Shown: positions 11,534-22,640, counted from the stretch's first letter. The stretch: 64,000 nucleotides of DNA from Codonopsis lanceolata (GCA_013146195.2 CM028378.1:81836295-81900294); one strand, 5' to 3'. Notes: generated by a model from the letters alone, not told the origin. A program made the numbers and translations.

Positions 11534-11921
11534 CTCCCAATTGGTTGTTTCCAAGACGTAACTCCCTAAGCATAGTTAAATCTCCAAATATTTCCGCGGG
11601 TATGCCGCCATGGAAGGCGTTGTTGCTGAAGTCGAGTGAAGTGAGGAAAGTGAGTTTTCCAAGGTAGGGAGGAATGGTGCCGGTCAAACCCATGTCGGAG
11701 AGATTCAAGGCGGTGACTCGTTGGCCGGTGGCATCGCAGGAAACGCCGACCCAGCTGCTCAGGGGAGTGGTTGCAGTCCAGTTGTTTGATAAAATGTGTG
11801 AGTTGGTTAATTGAGATTTGAAGTCGAGGAGTGTGGATTGGTCGGTGGCTGTGCAGAACAAACAAGTTAACAGCAGCGTAAAACCTGACAATAGGAACAT
11901 GAGATTACTGGTTTGGGCCAT
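11534..11921 (-). pseudogene. Left receptor-kinase exon 1: signal peptide, LRRNT and first LRRs
   Basis: ATG at 11,919-11,921 begins MAQTSNLMFLLSGFTLLLTC, a clear signal peptide. An LRRNT_2 domain follows (DQSTLLDFKSQL, W-x-GVSCD), then LRRs with NLSDMGLTGTIPPYLGKL and LRLGNNQLG. The exon ends GGAG before GTATTATG, leaving one base of a split Gly codon. The exon itself has no lesion. The equivalent right-arm exon is frameshifted and has lost its ATG to a retroelement. Confidence 0.88.
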
Positions 11922-11979
11922 TGTTGGACGAACAGAGAGTTGGATTGGAGACTTTGGAGTGCAGCGAAGTGATTATCTG

Positions 11980-11987
11980 TTTATAAA
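11980..11987 (-). promoter_or_regulatory. Putative TATA box of the left receptor-kinase copy
   Basis: TTTATAAA lies 59 bases upstream of the ATG and is conserved at about 34,432-34,439 in the right arm. The spacing would give a very short 5' untranslated region, which is plausible but unproven. Confidence 0.4.
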
Positions 11988-12100
11988 TCACTTTACAAAC
12001 GCATGTACCTCACCAAAGTCACCAGCTTCCTTTCTCACTTATTCAGTTATCTTCGCCGGCTATACAACAGTAGAGGTGTCAACTTTCATCGTGCCCATAT

Positions 12101-12418
12101 TGTAAGTGGTTCGGTTTGGTTTGGTTTATGCCAAAACTACAAACGGAACTGCAAAAAGAACTTGGAATCGAACCGAACCGAACCACTCGGTTTGGTTTGG
12201 TTTGGTTCGGTTTTGTGGTTTATATAAATTATTTTTAATGAAATTAACCAACATTAAAAATAACAATAAAAATAAGATTTTATTTGGAATTAACATCAAA
12301 ATTAGGAAATAACCTACTAACAACAAATTATCATAAATAAAACAATATAAATTCTAAAATAAAGACAAACAATGGAAAAAATAATAATTCTCCAACAATC
12401 AAGATTTTGTTTGGTTTA

Positions 12419-12478
<60 letters not shown>

Positions 12479-12728
12479 CAAAGGTTCAAAATAGTTAATA
12501 ATTGTAATATAATATATATTATAGAATAAATAAATAAAAATATATAAGGTGGTTTGGTTCGGTTTGATTTGGTTCGATACCAAAAACCATGAACTGAACT
12601 GAACCGTGTGGTTTTCCACTTTTTGAAACCGAAATCGAACTGTCTTCGACCAAAACTGAACAAAACCGATTGGTTTGATTTGGTTCGATTTGATTCCGTG
12701 GTTCAGTGGTTCCGATTTATACCCTTAA
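12101..12728. mobile_element. hAT-type MITE in the receptor-kinase promoter, left arm only
   Basis: The right arm keeps an unoccupied site (GCCCATATACCCGCC in gene-opposite orientation, near 34,355-34,368). Here CCCATAT and ACCCGCC are separated by 628 bases. The insert begins TGTAAGTGGTTCGG, matching the inverted right end of the 14,849-15,540 element. It is dense in GGTTTGGTT words and has an (AT)n tract at 12,419-12,474. It sits about 180 bases upstream of the ATG and could alter expression of that copy. Terminal bases are degraded, so exact limits are uncertain by a few bases. Confidence 0.75.
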
Positions 12729-13652
12729 TACCCGCCCAAATTGCCTACCGCTCGATGAGTATAAACACATGCAAAATTTTAATTGGACACAAATGAGCAT
12801 GTATTAATTGACGTGGACTTACGTGGGGAATGATTTGAACACTTGCTATGTTTATTGACTCGCAAAGTTGATATCTTTCTCAATCATTTTTCTTTTTCAC
12901 ACTTTCCCAAGGGTTCTTAAGAATTTGGAAATTGATTTCCAATTCATTAATTGTTGATATTTCCGTATCGAGATTGGTATTTTAGTTTTTTAATGCTTGT
13001 TTTGTACAATTTTTTATTGTTTATTTTTAAATGGCCCTCAAGCCTATTTATAGCCTATCCATTTATATCTATGTTATAAATTGAATATTTACTTGTGCGC
13101 TCATTTGTACCAATCACCCATATGTGCACGCTTATGTTTATTTATACACGTTCGTTTGCCACCTCTGTACGAAAGCCTCTTTCAATCACGGACCCTCTCT
13201 CTCTCTCTCTCTCTCTAACTCCCTCTTAATTTTCTTTCAATTCCTTATTCTATTCTTTCTTTTTCTTATTTGATTTTCTGTATGGTAGCTTTGTTTTGAT
13301 CAACTTACATGAATGGTTTCTAAAACAATGCGTGCCCATTGCCAAAACTCAAACCGCCCAAAATTGACTAGTAAAGGTAAATCCTCTTCCCTTGAAACCA
13401 AAACCCTTTACTTTGTTCGTTTGTTTCGGTGCTATTCTTTCTATTATTCTTTATGGATTTGCAAATCTTTAAATGATAAATTGTGGGTCGATTCCTTTTT
13501 TGAGATTTACAACGGCTTTGGTGTTTTTTTTTTCCTAATAGCATAAATCCATTTTTGTTATCTTCTTTCTAAATTTCCCTATTACCTACTTCTTTGATCG
13601 ATGTGTCACTTTCTCTTTCCAAGGAACTAATTAATGTTTTGCCATTTTAGAA

Positions 13653-13702
13653 ACCTGTTCTAAATTTATTAGTTCTTAACCAACTGAGCTACGCTCGTGA
13701 GT
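13653..13702 (-). mobile_element. Short tRNA-like insert, probable SINE 5' fragment, left arm only
   Basis: The minus strand contains GAGCGTAGCTCAGTTGG, a tRNA D-arm/A-box sequence typical of plant tRNA-derived SINE heads. It is flanked by near-identical copies of the target (GCCATTTTAGAA before, GCCCATTTCAAAA after). The right arm has a single unoccupied site (GCCATTTCAGAA in rc, near 33,703-33,716). No B box or full tRNA fold is present, so it is not a tRNA gene. Confidence 0.5.
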
Positions 13703-13930
13703 GCCCATTTCAAAAGCCTGTATATATAAGCATCGGTCAACTGCAAGGATAGCCTAGAAAAAAAGAAATGTAAGGTCCAACAATTAATCAATTTTCAATC
13801 TTTCTTTTTACAACGAGGGTTGTCCTATTTCGCAAGACTTTTGTATGGATCTTATACTAGGCTTATCCCATGGGATCCTCATCTTCTCAAACAAAGTACA
13901 GTAGAAATTGAAAATGAATCGATCTGATTA

Positions 13931-14527
13931 GGGCTGGTATAATGGTGGGGAAAATCAAACCCAAAATCAAATTCAACCCATTAAAAACCAATAAACTAAT
14001 CCATTAAATACCTACTTGATTTAAAACAAAAAAACTCTCTCAATGGTGGCACAAAACCTAACACATTTACATACCCCACCATCTTTAACTCCAACTTTAC
14101 TAAATTAATTCAAATTTTGCCAAAAATTTATTTGGTATCCAAATAAGGCAAATCAAGTCTATATTTGTAGATAAAAATGTGTAACTTTGTTGAATGTCCA
14201 AACTGCCTTTGAACAGCAGATAATCAAAAAATCTCCTCAATCGCCACTTTAATGACACGTGGAAAGCAGTGCAGGAGGCTTGTCGGCTGATTTTTTTTTT
14301 TTTTTTTTTTTCACATTTGGCCCATCGAAACGTCACCGTTTTGATGGGTTGTGGCTCAAAACACAAACGTTTCATGAGAAACTGTTGTGACGATTTGTTA
14401 ATACCGTCTGTTAATTCTTTTGAAAATAGATCAACAGTTGATTTGGTTGTGATTTATTTAAAACTTCCGTTGACAACAAAAATTGCATTAAGATTACAAT
14501 AAAAACTTCCGTTGAACTCACTCTTCT
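13931..14527. mobile_element. 597-bp segment present only in the left arm
   Basis: Right-arm sequence passes directly from GATTA to CACCCATC (33,466-33,490 region), whereas here 597 bases intervene. It contains a T22-type homopolymer at about 14,290-14,311 and ends with a repeated AAAACTTCCGTTGA word (14,460 and 14,504). I see no clear terminal inverted repeats. It could be an unclassified short insertion or a sequence lost from the right arm. Confidence 0.45.
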
Positions 14528-14848
14528 CACCCATCTTTAAACTCCAATGATTATTACCTGCTCTATTCTAGTCTTCTAGGCACGCAAAAAGAGATTTCAT
14601 AATTGATGGTTAGTGGATAAAATTGGTGGGGTGAGCCACGTAGCACGTACCCCACAACCCATGATTGGTTGTGTAAGGTTGACAAATTATAAACTCACCA
14701 ATTTATCATGCTGGTCAACCCTGCCCGTCTAATGAGGACTTTTGGTGATCCATATGCGTGATCCAACCCGTCAATCTATTTTGACAAATCTAAATTTGCG
14801 TGTAAGTAACTACATGGAAGAATTTGTTAGTTCTCTCACCTTAAAATA

Positions 14849-15113
14849 TAGGGGTGTAAATCAGAACCATCGAACCACAGAATCGAACCGAACTAAACCA
14901 AATCAGTTGGTTTGGTTCGATTTTGGTCGAAGACGATTCGGTTTCGATTTCAAGAATTGGAAAACCACACGGTTCGATTCGATTCACGGTTTTTGGTATC
15001 GAACTAAACCAAACCAAACCGAACCAAACCACCCTATATATTTTTACTTATTTATTATATAATATATATTATATTACATTTGTTAACGATTTTGATCCTT
15101 TGATTTATTCATA

Positions 15114-15183
<70 letters not shown>

Positions 15184-15540
15184 GGATACTAAACCAAACA
15201 AAATTTTGATTATTGGAGAACTATTATTTCTTCAATTGTTTGTGTTTATTTTAGATATTGTGTTGTTTTATTTATGATAATTTGTTGTTAGTAGATTATT
15301 TCATAATTTTGATATTAATTCTAAATTAAAATATTATTTTTATTGTTGGTTAATTTCATTAAAAATAATTTATATAAACCACAAAACCGAACCAAACCAA
15401 ACCAAACCGAGTGGTTCGGTTCGGTTAGGTTCCAAGTCTTACTCGGTTCGGTTCGGTTTGAAATTTTTGGAACCACTGGGAGGCGGTTCGGTTTGTGGTT
15501 TTGACATAAACCAAACCAAACGGAACCACTTACACCCCTA
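14849..15540. mobile_element. hAT-type MITE with perfect 8-bp target duplication
   Basis: Ends are TAGGGGTGTAA and TTACACCCCTA, and TTAAAATA is duplicated exactly at 14,841-14,848 and 15,541-15,548. An 8-bp duplication with a TAGGGGTG terminus is diagnostic of the hAT superfamily. The 692-bp interior has no transposase; it holds GGTTCGGTTTGG words near both ends and an (AT)n tract at about 15,117-15,181. It is the reference copy for the other two family members here. Confidence 0.88.
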
Positions 15541-15779
15541 TTAAAATAAGAGTGGCCCTAAATATTACACAAAAAACACTAAATGCCACACTCATTTAAA
15601 AGTTTAATTACTAATTAATCCTTTTATAAAAATGACTAACAATTAACACTAAACTTTAATTACTAATCAATCCTTATCCTTTTATATAAAGGAGTTTCAA
15701 TTAATTCTCCTATAAATATCAAACCTTCCTTTACAATTAACTATAAACCCTAGACTTGTTTCTTCCAACAATTTATTTA

Positions 15780-18053
15780 ATGAATTTCGATCCGAATAAC
15801 AATGTTCATGATAATTCTTCGGATTCTTCTTTTAAGGTACGTTTCTGATCTAAATATTTTGTGGCATTATCTGTGTATTATCATGAAATTTAGGATTGTA
15901 TTTTTCGGATCATGTATGGGTAGTAGAAAACATCACCTACTCAAGATTTTTCAAACTCAATCCTCCTGACAGTTCATAATGACTTTTTGTAAAAAATTGG
16001 CGACTTTTTAAAATAAAAAGTTTAAAACTTGGCGTTTTTTTTTCCAAATTTTTTTTTCAATGTGGCGACTTTTTATACCAAAAAAATTCAAACTTGGCGT
16101 CTTTTTAAATTTTTTTTTTTAAAGAATGGCGACTTTTTTCAAAAAAAAAATTTAAAAATGGCGATTTTTTGTCAATTTTTTTAATAAAAAACTGGCGTTT
16201 TTTTTAAAATAAAATTTTATAAACTTGGCGTTTTTTTGTCAAATTTTTTTTTATGTGGCGACTTTTTGTAACAAAAAATTGTAAACTTGGCGTCTTTTTG
16301 TAATTTTTTTTTAAAAAATGGCGACTTTTTAAAAAAAAAAAATTTTAATGGCGATTTTTTGTCAAATTTGTATAAAAAAGTGGCGACTTTTTTCAGTATT
16401 GTTTTTAATACCTGGCGACTTTTTTGGAATTTTTTTTAAAAAGTGGCGATTTTTTTTCTTTTTTTTTTCAATTTTTTTTAAAAAAGTGAATTTTTTTTTA
16501 AGAAACAGACAATTATTTTTCACATTCCAAATGATTTTTCAAAAAAATTTTAATTTTTTTTAACTTTTGTGTTCGGTGTTTCTTTTTCACAAATTGTGAT
16601 TTGTTTGGCGATTTTTTTATAAAAAAATTGGCATTTGTTTGGCCATTTTTTTTAAATATTTTGATATTTTTTTGGTGATTCTTTTTTAAAAAAAGTGAGG
16701 TGACTTTTTTTCTTTTTTTCAAAACTAATATTATTTATTGCATTGAAAAAATATGAAAAAAAAAATAAAAATTAGATATTAGGATGTATAACACCACAAA
16801 ACAAATGTTTTTTTAAATATAATTTTTTTATTAATAATTCGTATTTGTTTTCAGGATCATCAATTTGAAAAGGAGCAACACCTATTTCCGCACGTCTCTC
16901 ATTTTTTCATAACTAACGAAATTTTTCCTAATCGAGCGGAGGCAGAAGCTTGGGTTAGAGCTACCGGACGCGATCAGAATATGTTTTTTTTTTTGTTAAA
17001 AGAGTTAATATTTTCAATAATGGATCTCGTAAAGTGTGGCTTGGTTGTGAGCATGGTGGGAAGTATAGGTTCGATGCTAAAAAGGATGTGGCAAGTATAA
17101 AGAAAAAAAGTTCGAAAAAACTTAATTGTAAGTTTGAAGTGTACTTAGTGCAACAAATAGATGTTGGATGGAGAGTCAAGGTTAGTGAGTCGGACACTAA
17201 ACACAACCATCCAATTGCAAAAGAGACGGAGTGGCATACTTCAGCGGCCAAGTTGTCTGTAAAGGAGATTGAAAGGGTTGATCAGCTATACAGTGCTAAC
17301 ATCAAGCCGAAACAAATATTAAATGAATTGAAGAAGGAAGATCCTAGAAACAGAAGCACGATAAAACACGTGGAGAATGCCCTAGTTAAGATAAGAAAGG
17401 TGAAAATGGGATCAGAAACAAAAATGCAGTATTTTTTCAATCAGATGAGACAACGTGGATATATTTCATGGTACAGGTGTGAGGAAAATACAAAAATGAT
17501 GACAGACGTTATGTTTTCTCATCCAAAGTTCCTGAAGTTAGTGGTGTTATTTCCGTATGTCCTTCTTATGGATACAACTTATAAGACCAATAAGTATGAG
17601 ATGCCTTTATTGGAGATTATTGGAGTTACATCAACTGGAAAAAATTATCACGTTGCATTCGCGTTCTTGAAGAATGAGAGAACCGATACCTTCAGATGGG
17701 CATTACGGGGGTTGAGGGATTCTTTGTTCTTACATGCTGCAGCTCCGGATGTAATTGTCACAGATAGGGAGTTGGCTCTAATGACTGCTATTCAAGAGTA
17801 CTTTCCAGAGTCTCAACATATGTTGTGTAAGAGACACATAGCAAAAGATGTCGAGAAGTATATGGTGAACTTGATGACCAATGAAAAACAAAATTATGCG
17901 GCGGTATTTATGGCAAGGTGGACAAATTTAGTGGAGTCCAAAACGGAGGCTGAATACATTGCTAATTTTGCAGAGATCGCAGATAAGTGGAAGAACGTCC
18001 CGGCAATTCTTAACTATGTTACATCTCAATGGTTGGAGCTGTACCGGGATAGA
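15780..18053 (+). pseudogene. MULE transposase (FAR1/MuDR-like), frameshifted and 3'-truncated
   Basis: Proposed exon 1 is 15,780-15,836 (MNFDPNNNV..), followed by a 1.0-kb GT-AG intron and exon 2 from 16,855. An 11-T run (16,984-16,994) shifts the frame by one. After it the frame runs to 18,053. The N-terminus has a FAR1-like zinc-binding region (LGCEHGG, LNCKFEV, KHNH). The MULE domain follows with first catalytic Asp in LLMDTTYKTNKYEMPLLEI and second in VIVTDRELALM, and CKRHI downstream. The protein ends at W-L-E-L-Y-R-D because a Tat-type LTR begins at 18,054. The downstream part, including SWIM, is not found. A TATA-like TATAAATATC lies at about 15,712. It would have excised and inserted MULE DNA. 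Confidence 0.82.
15960..16720. repeat. T-rich tandem repeat filling the MULE transposase intron
   Basis: TGGCGACTTTTT and CTTGGCGTTTTTT words recur 20-60 bases apart, separated by runs of T or A. A higher-order period of about 196 bases is visible between CTTGGCG at 16,028 and 16,224, with matching internal order. The plus strand is strongly T-biased, as in plant introns, so splicing may tolerate it. Confidence 0.65.
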
Positions 18054-18816
18054 TGATATACCCGGCCCAAGCCGGGTCACGAGCAAGACACGAGTTAGCA
18101 TCACGTGCCAATCACGAGCACAATACCTCTGGGGCCCATGGCCCAATGAGCAAGATGAGACACCGAGCACCGAGCAAAGATAACACTCACTCAAACCTCG
18201 GGCGGGCAAAGGTCTTGCCTCGTCCGACTGTGGACCATGATCGGGACTCATACATGCTTAGCGAAGGAATCGACTTACTTGCCTGCACCGGCCTTGCTCG
18301 CCCGACCAGGCCGATCTTCGATCGACAAGTTCGTGGATCGATACAAACAATAGCCGGACAGAGCCTCGCCGCCCGAGCACACATCAAACATGAGACGCCG
18401 GTAGCTCGCTTTCCAAGGCAAGTCAAAGGTTTCCCGTTTAGGCGAATACTTGCCTTATCAACTCCTCATAACTTCGCTGGTCAATCACTGCTTTCGCCTA
18501 GAATCAAGGGATTTCCTCCTTGATTATCTCGGCAATTATGGAAACTGAATCCTAGACGGATTCAATCACCTTGAGGGCCTATAAATACCTCTCCATAATC
18601 ATCAACAAGGTACACACACTTTCTTGAGCCTCGTTACTCACAATTTACCCTTTGACAATCACTGATACTTACTCTCACGCCGAGGGGTTTCGCGAGGCCT
18701 TGCCTTGCATTTCTACTCAGTGTTCTTGTGATCTTAACAGCTCGTGGAGGACGACACAAGCCCGTATATCCTACCCATCTAAAGGACGGCCCAAGCCGTG
18801 TGCATTTTGCCACATC
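18054..18816 (+). repeat. 5' LTR of the Tat-type element
   Basis: Begins TGATATACCCGGCC and ends near GCCACATCG, immediately before the primer site. A TATA box (CCTATAAATACC) lies near 18,580, with probable transcription start shortly after. The end resembles the LTR end of the 34,505 element (GCCACATCA), and both share the TCTCACGCCG word in U5. Confidence 0.7.
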
Positions 18817-18819
18817 GCT

Positions 18820-18840
18820 TGGTTCCGTTGGGAAGCGAAG
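18820..18840 (+). other. Primer-binding site, tRNA-Glu type
   Basis: TGGTTCCGTTG matches the complement of the 3' end of plant tRNA-Glu (CAACGGAACCA). The following GGGAAGCGAAG keeps part of the expected match with a two-base gap. Confidence 0.55.
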
Positions 18841-18897
18841 TTTCATCACTTCCTTCTAAATTTTTCCGAGAAAATCTTTCAACATTTCTCTATTGCA

Positions 18898-20170
18898 ATG
18901 GCTGGAAAGGGTAGCAAACACCATGCCACCGCAAGCAATCAACAGGCCGACAGCCACCAAGTTGGAAACAATCCTCCACCAAGAGCCCCGCACGGGGTGC
19001 AAACCCGAAACCAAAAAGTGGCTGCTGGGCACGCACCCCAGGGCAATGAGGTGCCATTTGTGGAGGGCAAATCTCCCAACATGCCGCCAAAGCGGCAAGC
19101 CAACGCGATGCCGCCGGTCATTAATGAGAGACGTGATGCTCGCTCACAAGATCTCAGGATGCAGCTCAATCGCCAACGGGAGAACAGTCTGGGTAGCCAC
19201 ATGAATCGACAACCCCGATCAACAAGCCGCCGCTTCCGCAAGTTCGCAGAGTATTATAGTAAAATGTATGCGCCAACCAAAGAATCGCTTGCCTTGGGCC
19301 ATGCCCCGATGTGGCAATGCTCGCGCGCAATCCGGTACTGCTGGAGATGGCCCGCCTCCCATCAGCTGTTCGCCAAGCGCACGCATGCCCTCTATCATCC
19401 ACATACCGCTCGAGCGAGTGGAGGCGATAAACGGCCGACGACTGTGCCGAAAGATACATACCGCCGAATCATTCACACCGACGCCATCATCATCATGAGC
19501 ACTATGCCCGAGAGGAGAGTCATGGCCGCCGTAGAGGCCGAGAGTGCGTAGAAGCGTAAACGCAAATGCCAAAGTACAAAGCCCGCATCACACAGAGGTC
19601 GGATCCTCATGCGCGCCCACCTTTGCCCGCATGTGGCGACGCCTGACCCGCCCCATTCTTCTCGAAGCCGACGTAAGACGTGGAGAAGCGGCTGTCCGAG
19701 AAGATGGAGGCCATGAAAAGGGACATGGCAAAACAAATGGCAAGCCTAGCCGTGGCCAAGCCCGGTTATGGCGCCACTAAGCCGCTCGAGGGCAGCCCTT
19801 TCACCTGTAGATTGAAAATGCGCCACCCAAGACAAGGGATCATCTTCCCACGCTTGACAAATATTTTGGGAAGACGCGGCAAGCGATTGGCTCCGATCAT
19901 TCGAGGCACAAATTCGATGGTCACGTATATTGAAGCCTTGAAAATGCGGGCATTCGAGGGAGCCCTCCAGTGAAAGGCGCAAGCCCGGTCAGCGTAGAAT
20001 TCCCTGGGAACCATTGGGAGCCGGGCAAGGCTTCGAGAGAAGTTTTTGGAGGAATTCGGCAATGCAGGCCCAACCCCAAAGAATCGTTTCGACCTTGCTA
20101 AGATTAAGCAGGGGGATAACGAATCCTACAGCAGTTACCTGAAAAGGTTCGAGGAGATGCTCGAGCAGTG
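18898..20170 (+). pseudogene. gag of the Tat-type element
   Basis: ATG at 18,898 starts MAGKGSKHHATASNQQ. A coiled segment (EKRLSEKMEAMKRDMAKQM, about 19,683) precedes a PFTCRL motif, then FEEFGNAGP and IKQGDNESYSSYLKRFEEML, which are the conserved parts of Tat gag. At least two frameshifts and several stops separate these pieces. Gag would package element RNA. Confidence 0.7.
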
Positions 20171-20929
20171 ACCGCGACTGCTGACCCTGAGATCACCTTT
20201 GCTATCTCAACAACATGAGGGCGGGACCATCCGAAGACTATGCTAGCAATGAACCCGGGCTTCCAAGGCGTAGTTGCTCGGCAAACTCTCATCTTTTTGC
20301 TCGACCGAGAGCCGCCAAGGCGGATAAAGCCAAAAGCAAAGACAAGGCTCATGGCGGCCGCCACCGACTGAGCCCTGAGGCCACCGCCGCCGAGCAAGGA
20401 TAGGAGGAAATCATCCACTCCCTGCAAAGGTCGCTCAGAGAATCTCGCTACCCCGTTAAACACTACGCGGAAGAGATCATGCTCCTGTGGGCGATGCTCG
20501 CCTATCCCCTATCCTCGACCCCGAGCTCGATTATACTCTGACAACACGAAATACCGTGAGTACCACCACGGCACGGCCACACCACCGAGAAGTGTAAGGT
20601 GTTGAAGAGGGAAATCCAAAAATTGATCAATGCGGCAAGTTAGACCGCTCAAAAGACCAAGGCGAAGGAAACAACGCCAACAATGATCAAGGAAGACCCC
20701 AAGAGGAAGAGGTGGCCGTGCCCCTCGATTCTGGGGTGATAAACATGATTCAGAGGAACTCCCGCCCAACACACGCCTTGAAACATATTTATTCCTTATC
20801 TAGGGCGATCAACGCCCAAATGATACAATGCAAGTGGAGCAGAGCATATGTTTTTCGCAGCCGAGCCGGGCGAGCACTCCATTGGCATCCGAGCAGCCTT
20901 TGGTTATCCCTTCCTCGCCTCGCCAACAA

Positions 20930-21330
20930 TCGGCGTGTTCACGTAGTTTTGCTAGGATACGGGAGCATGCAGGATATCATGTACTACTCTCGCTTCAAAG
21001 GGTTGGAGTTTCCACACCATGCTCAAGCCATATTTGGGAAAGCTTGAAGGATTCACCAACCACCAGCGGGCGCCAAGGGCACGATCGAGCCGAGGTGTTT
21101 ATGGGTGATGGGGCCCAAACACGGATTGAGATGATCACATTCTTAGTGATCGACCTAAAATCGGCATACAACCGCATTTTAGGTGCTCCCGCGATGGCCA
21201 AATTTCGATGGTCACCTCCATTCCCCACCGTAAAGCCAAGTTTTATACGTAAAATGGATGGAGGATCCTCAACAAAGAAACCCCGAGCAATGTGGGAGTA
21301 TGTCCTGAAACTCGTAAGAAAAATGTAAAC
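20930..21330 (+). pseudogene. Aspartic protease of the Tat-type element
   Basis: DTGAC, the catalytic loop, lies at about 20,957-20,971. After a frameshift comes YYSRFKGLEFPHHAQ, GFTNHQ, VFMGDGAQTRIEMITFLVIDLKSAYNRILGAPAMAKF. The same blocks occur in order in the minus-strand fragment at 59,146, supporting the call. Confidence 0.7.
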
Positions 21331-21839
21331 CGACAGGACATTCCCGATCGCCGATGCAGCCCCTAAACCGACAGTGGACCTTCCCGATCGGCCGCAACGG
21401 CCGCCGAGCCTACCCTGGCCCACTTCCATCAACAATATCGAGCTCTGGGAGACTCATGAAGCGGCCGAGCCCATGGCTATAGAGCCTCCCGAGCAAGCTC
21501 CAGTAGAGATTTCCGAGCGGGCTCCGGCCCCAGGTCCTTCTAGGCGCAAGGAGAAGCGCCCCAAGTCACAGGACATTGAGCTGGACACTTTGCAAGTTCG
21601 GGACGAGCCTGATATTCAACCTGAGGGCGAAGCCGAAGAAGGTCATTATCAATCCCGCATACCCCGAGCAAAAAATTAAAATCGGAAGGCCATGCCTCCC
21701 GGCTCGGGCAGATTGATTGAGCCGTTGAAGAACACTGATGTGTTCAAGCGTGGACTCGTGAGGACATGAGGGCATCGGAAAGCATTGCCCGCCACGACCT
21801 CAATGTCGACCCTACCTTCCCGCCTGGCCCAACAATGAT

Positions 21840-22640
21840 CAAGACAAGATTACCGAGAAGAATGTGGCGATCAAAGCAGAGGTCGAGAAACTCCTAAAGG
21901 CAGACATCATTGAGGAGATCCAGTACCCGACCTGGCTAGCTAATGTGGTGATGGTCAAAAAGGCAAATGACAAATGGCGCATGTGCGTGGACTTCACCAC
22001 TTAAACAAAGCCTCGCCTCGAAAGATCGTTATCCACGCCCGCATTGATGTGCTTGTCGACTCTATAGCCGGGTTCGAGATGCTCGCCTCGGACGCTGCAT
22101 CAGTTACCACCACGTCAAGATGAACGAGCAGATAAGGCAAAGACAAATTCCTTCCCAAATTCTGGCGGCCTCTATTGTTATTAAAATGATGCCCTTCGGC
22201 CGAAAAATGCAGAGCCACTTACCAATAAGATGGTCAATAAGGTGTTTGGCTCTCAAATAGGCAGAAATATGGAGGCTTACATAGATGACATGGTCATTAA
22301 AACCAAGGGCCGCGACCATACTCTTGACTTGGCTGAGACATTTGCCAACTTGCGCAAGCACAACATGAAGCTGAACCCGAGTAAATGCGCCGGGTCCGAA
22401 AGCAGAAGCTGGATTCATGGTCAACCAGCGGGCATAGAGGCTAACCCGAGAAAATACAAGCCCCGCCGACATGGAGCAGCCTTTTTACCGCATCAAGCAC
22501 ATCCAAGCTTAAACGGCAGAGTCATTGCCTTAAAGCCGCTTCATCTCTCTCACCAAAAATGCCTCCCTTTCTTCAAGGTTCTCAAGCGCAACAAGGGTTT
22601 TGAGTGGAATGCGATCGCGCCAAGGCCCTCGAGCAGCCTC
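21840..22640 (+). pseudogene. Reverse transcriptase of the Tat-type element
   Basis: The block VEKLLKADIIEEIQYPTWLANVVMVKKANDKWRMCVDFT opens the domain. The catalytic YIDD box occurs in MEAYIDDMVIKT at about 22,278-22,289, followed by LRKHNMKLNPSKC. The segment between the two is frameshifted and appears shortened. Confidence 0.78.

Larger units (their letters stand above)
4625..11921 (-). pseudogene. LRR receptor-like kinase, subfamily XII type, left copy with two in-frame stops
   Basis: Four exons join in frame: 11,921-11,534, 8,369-8,004, 7,098-5,113 and 4,971-4,625 (3,087 bases, 1,028 residues plus stop). All introns are GT-AG and phase 1. Order: signal peptide (about 1-25), LRRNT_2, LRRs, transmembrane segment (about 690-711), kinase to the C-terminus. 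The kinase keeps its Gly loop (LGMGSVGSV), VAVK lysine, non-RD loop HCDLKPSN, DFG and APE. This is the class of plant pattern-recognition receptors such as FLS2, EFR and Xa21, which sense microbial ligands at the plasma membrane; the ligand here is unknown. Two nonsense codons interrupt exon 3: TAA at codon 370 (6,743-6,745) and TGA at codon 449 (6,506-6,508). The TGA is shared with the right copy. Otherwise the frame is open, so this is either a young pseudogene or a gene making a truncated ectodomain of about 369 residues. Confidence 0.88.
4520..14657. repeat. Left arm of a large inverted duplication (receptor-kinase locus)
   Basis: This 10.1-kb stretch is the reverse complement of 33,359 to about 54,705 once insertions are removed. 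Collinearity runs from the 3' flank of the gene (GTTATGCC near 4,548 against 54,670), through all exons and introns, to a far upstream block ending in CCCCACAA at 14,657, matched at 33,359. Left-only insertions are an hAT MITE (12,101-12,728), a tRNA-like fragment (13,653-13,702) and a 597-bp segment (13,931-14,527). Proteins predicted from exon 3 differ at roughly one residue in twenty, so the duplication is not very recent. Confidence 0.9.

Noticed and set aside
13670..13705. A tRNA gene
   Set aside because: Only the D-arm/A-box part is present; no anticodon arm, T-arm or acceptor complement follows.
17928..18251. Minus-strand 107-codon frame over the MULE/Tat junction
   Set aside because: It spans two unrelated sequences joined by the retroelement insertion and has no domain.
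18652..19551. A 299-codon frame beginning in the LTR as an independent gene
   Set aside because: Its first 80 codons are LTR and primer-site sequence; only the part after 18,898 is gag.
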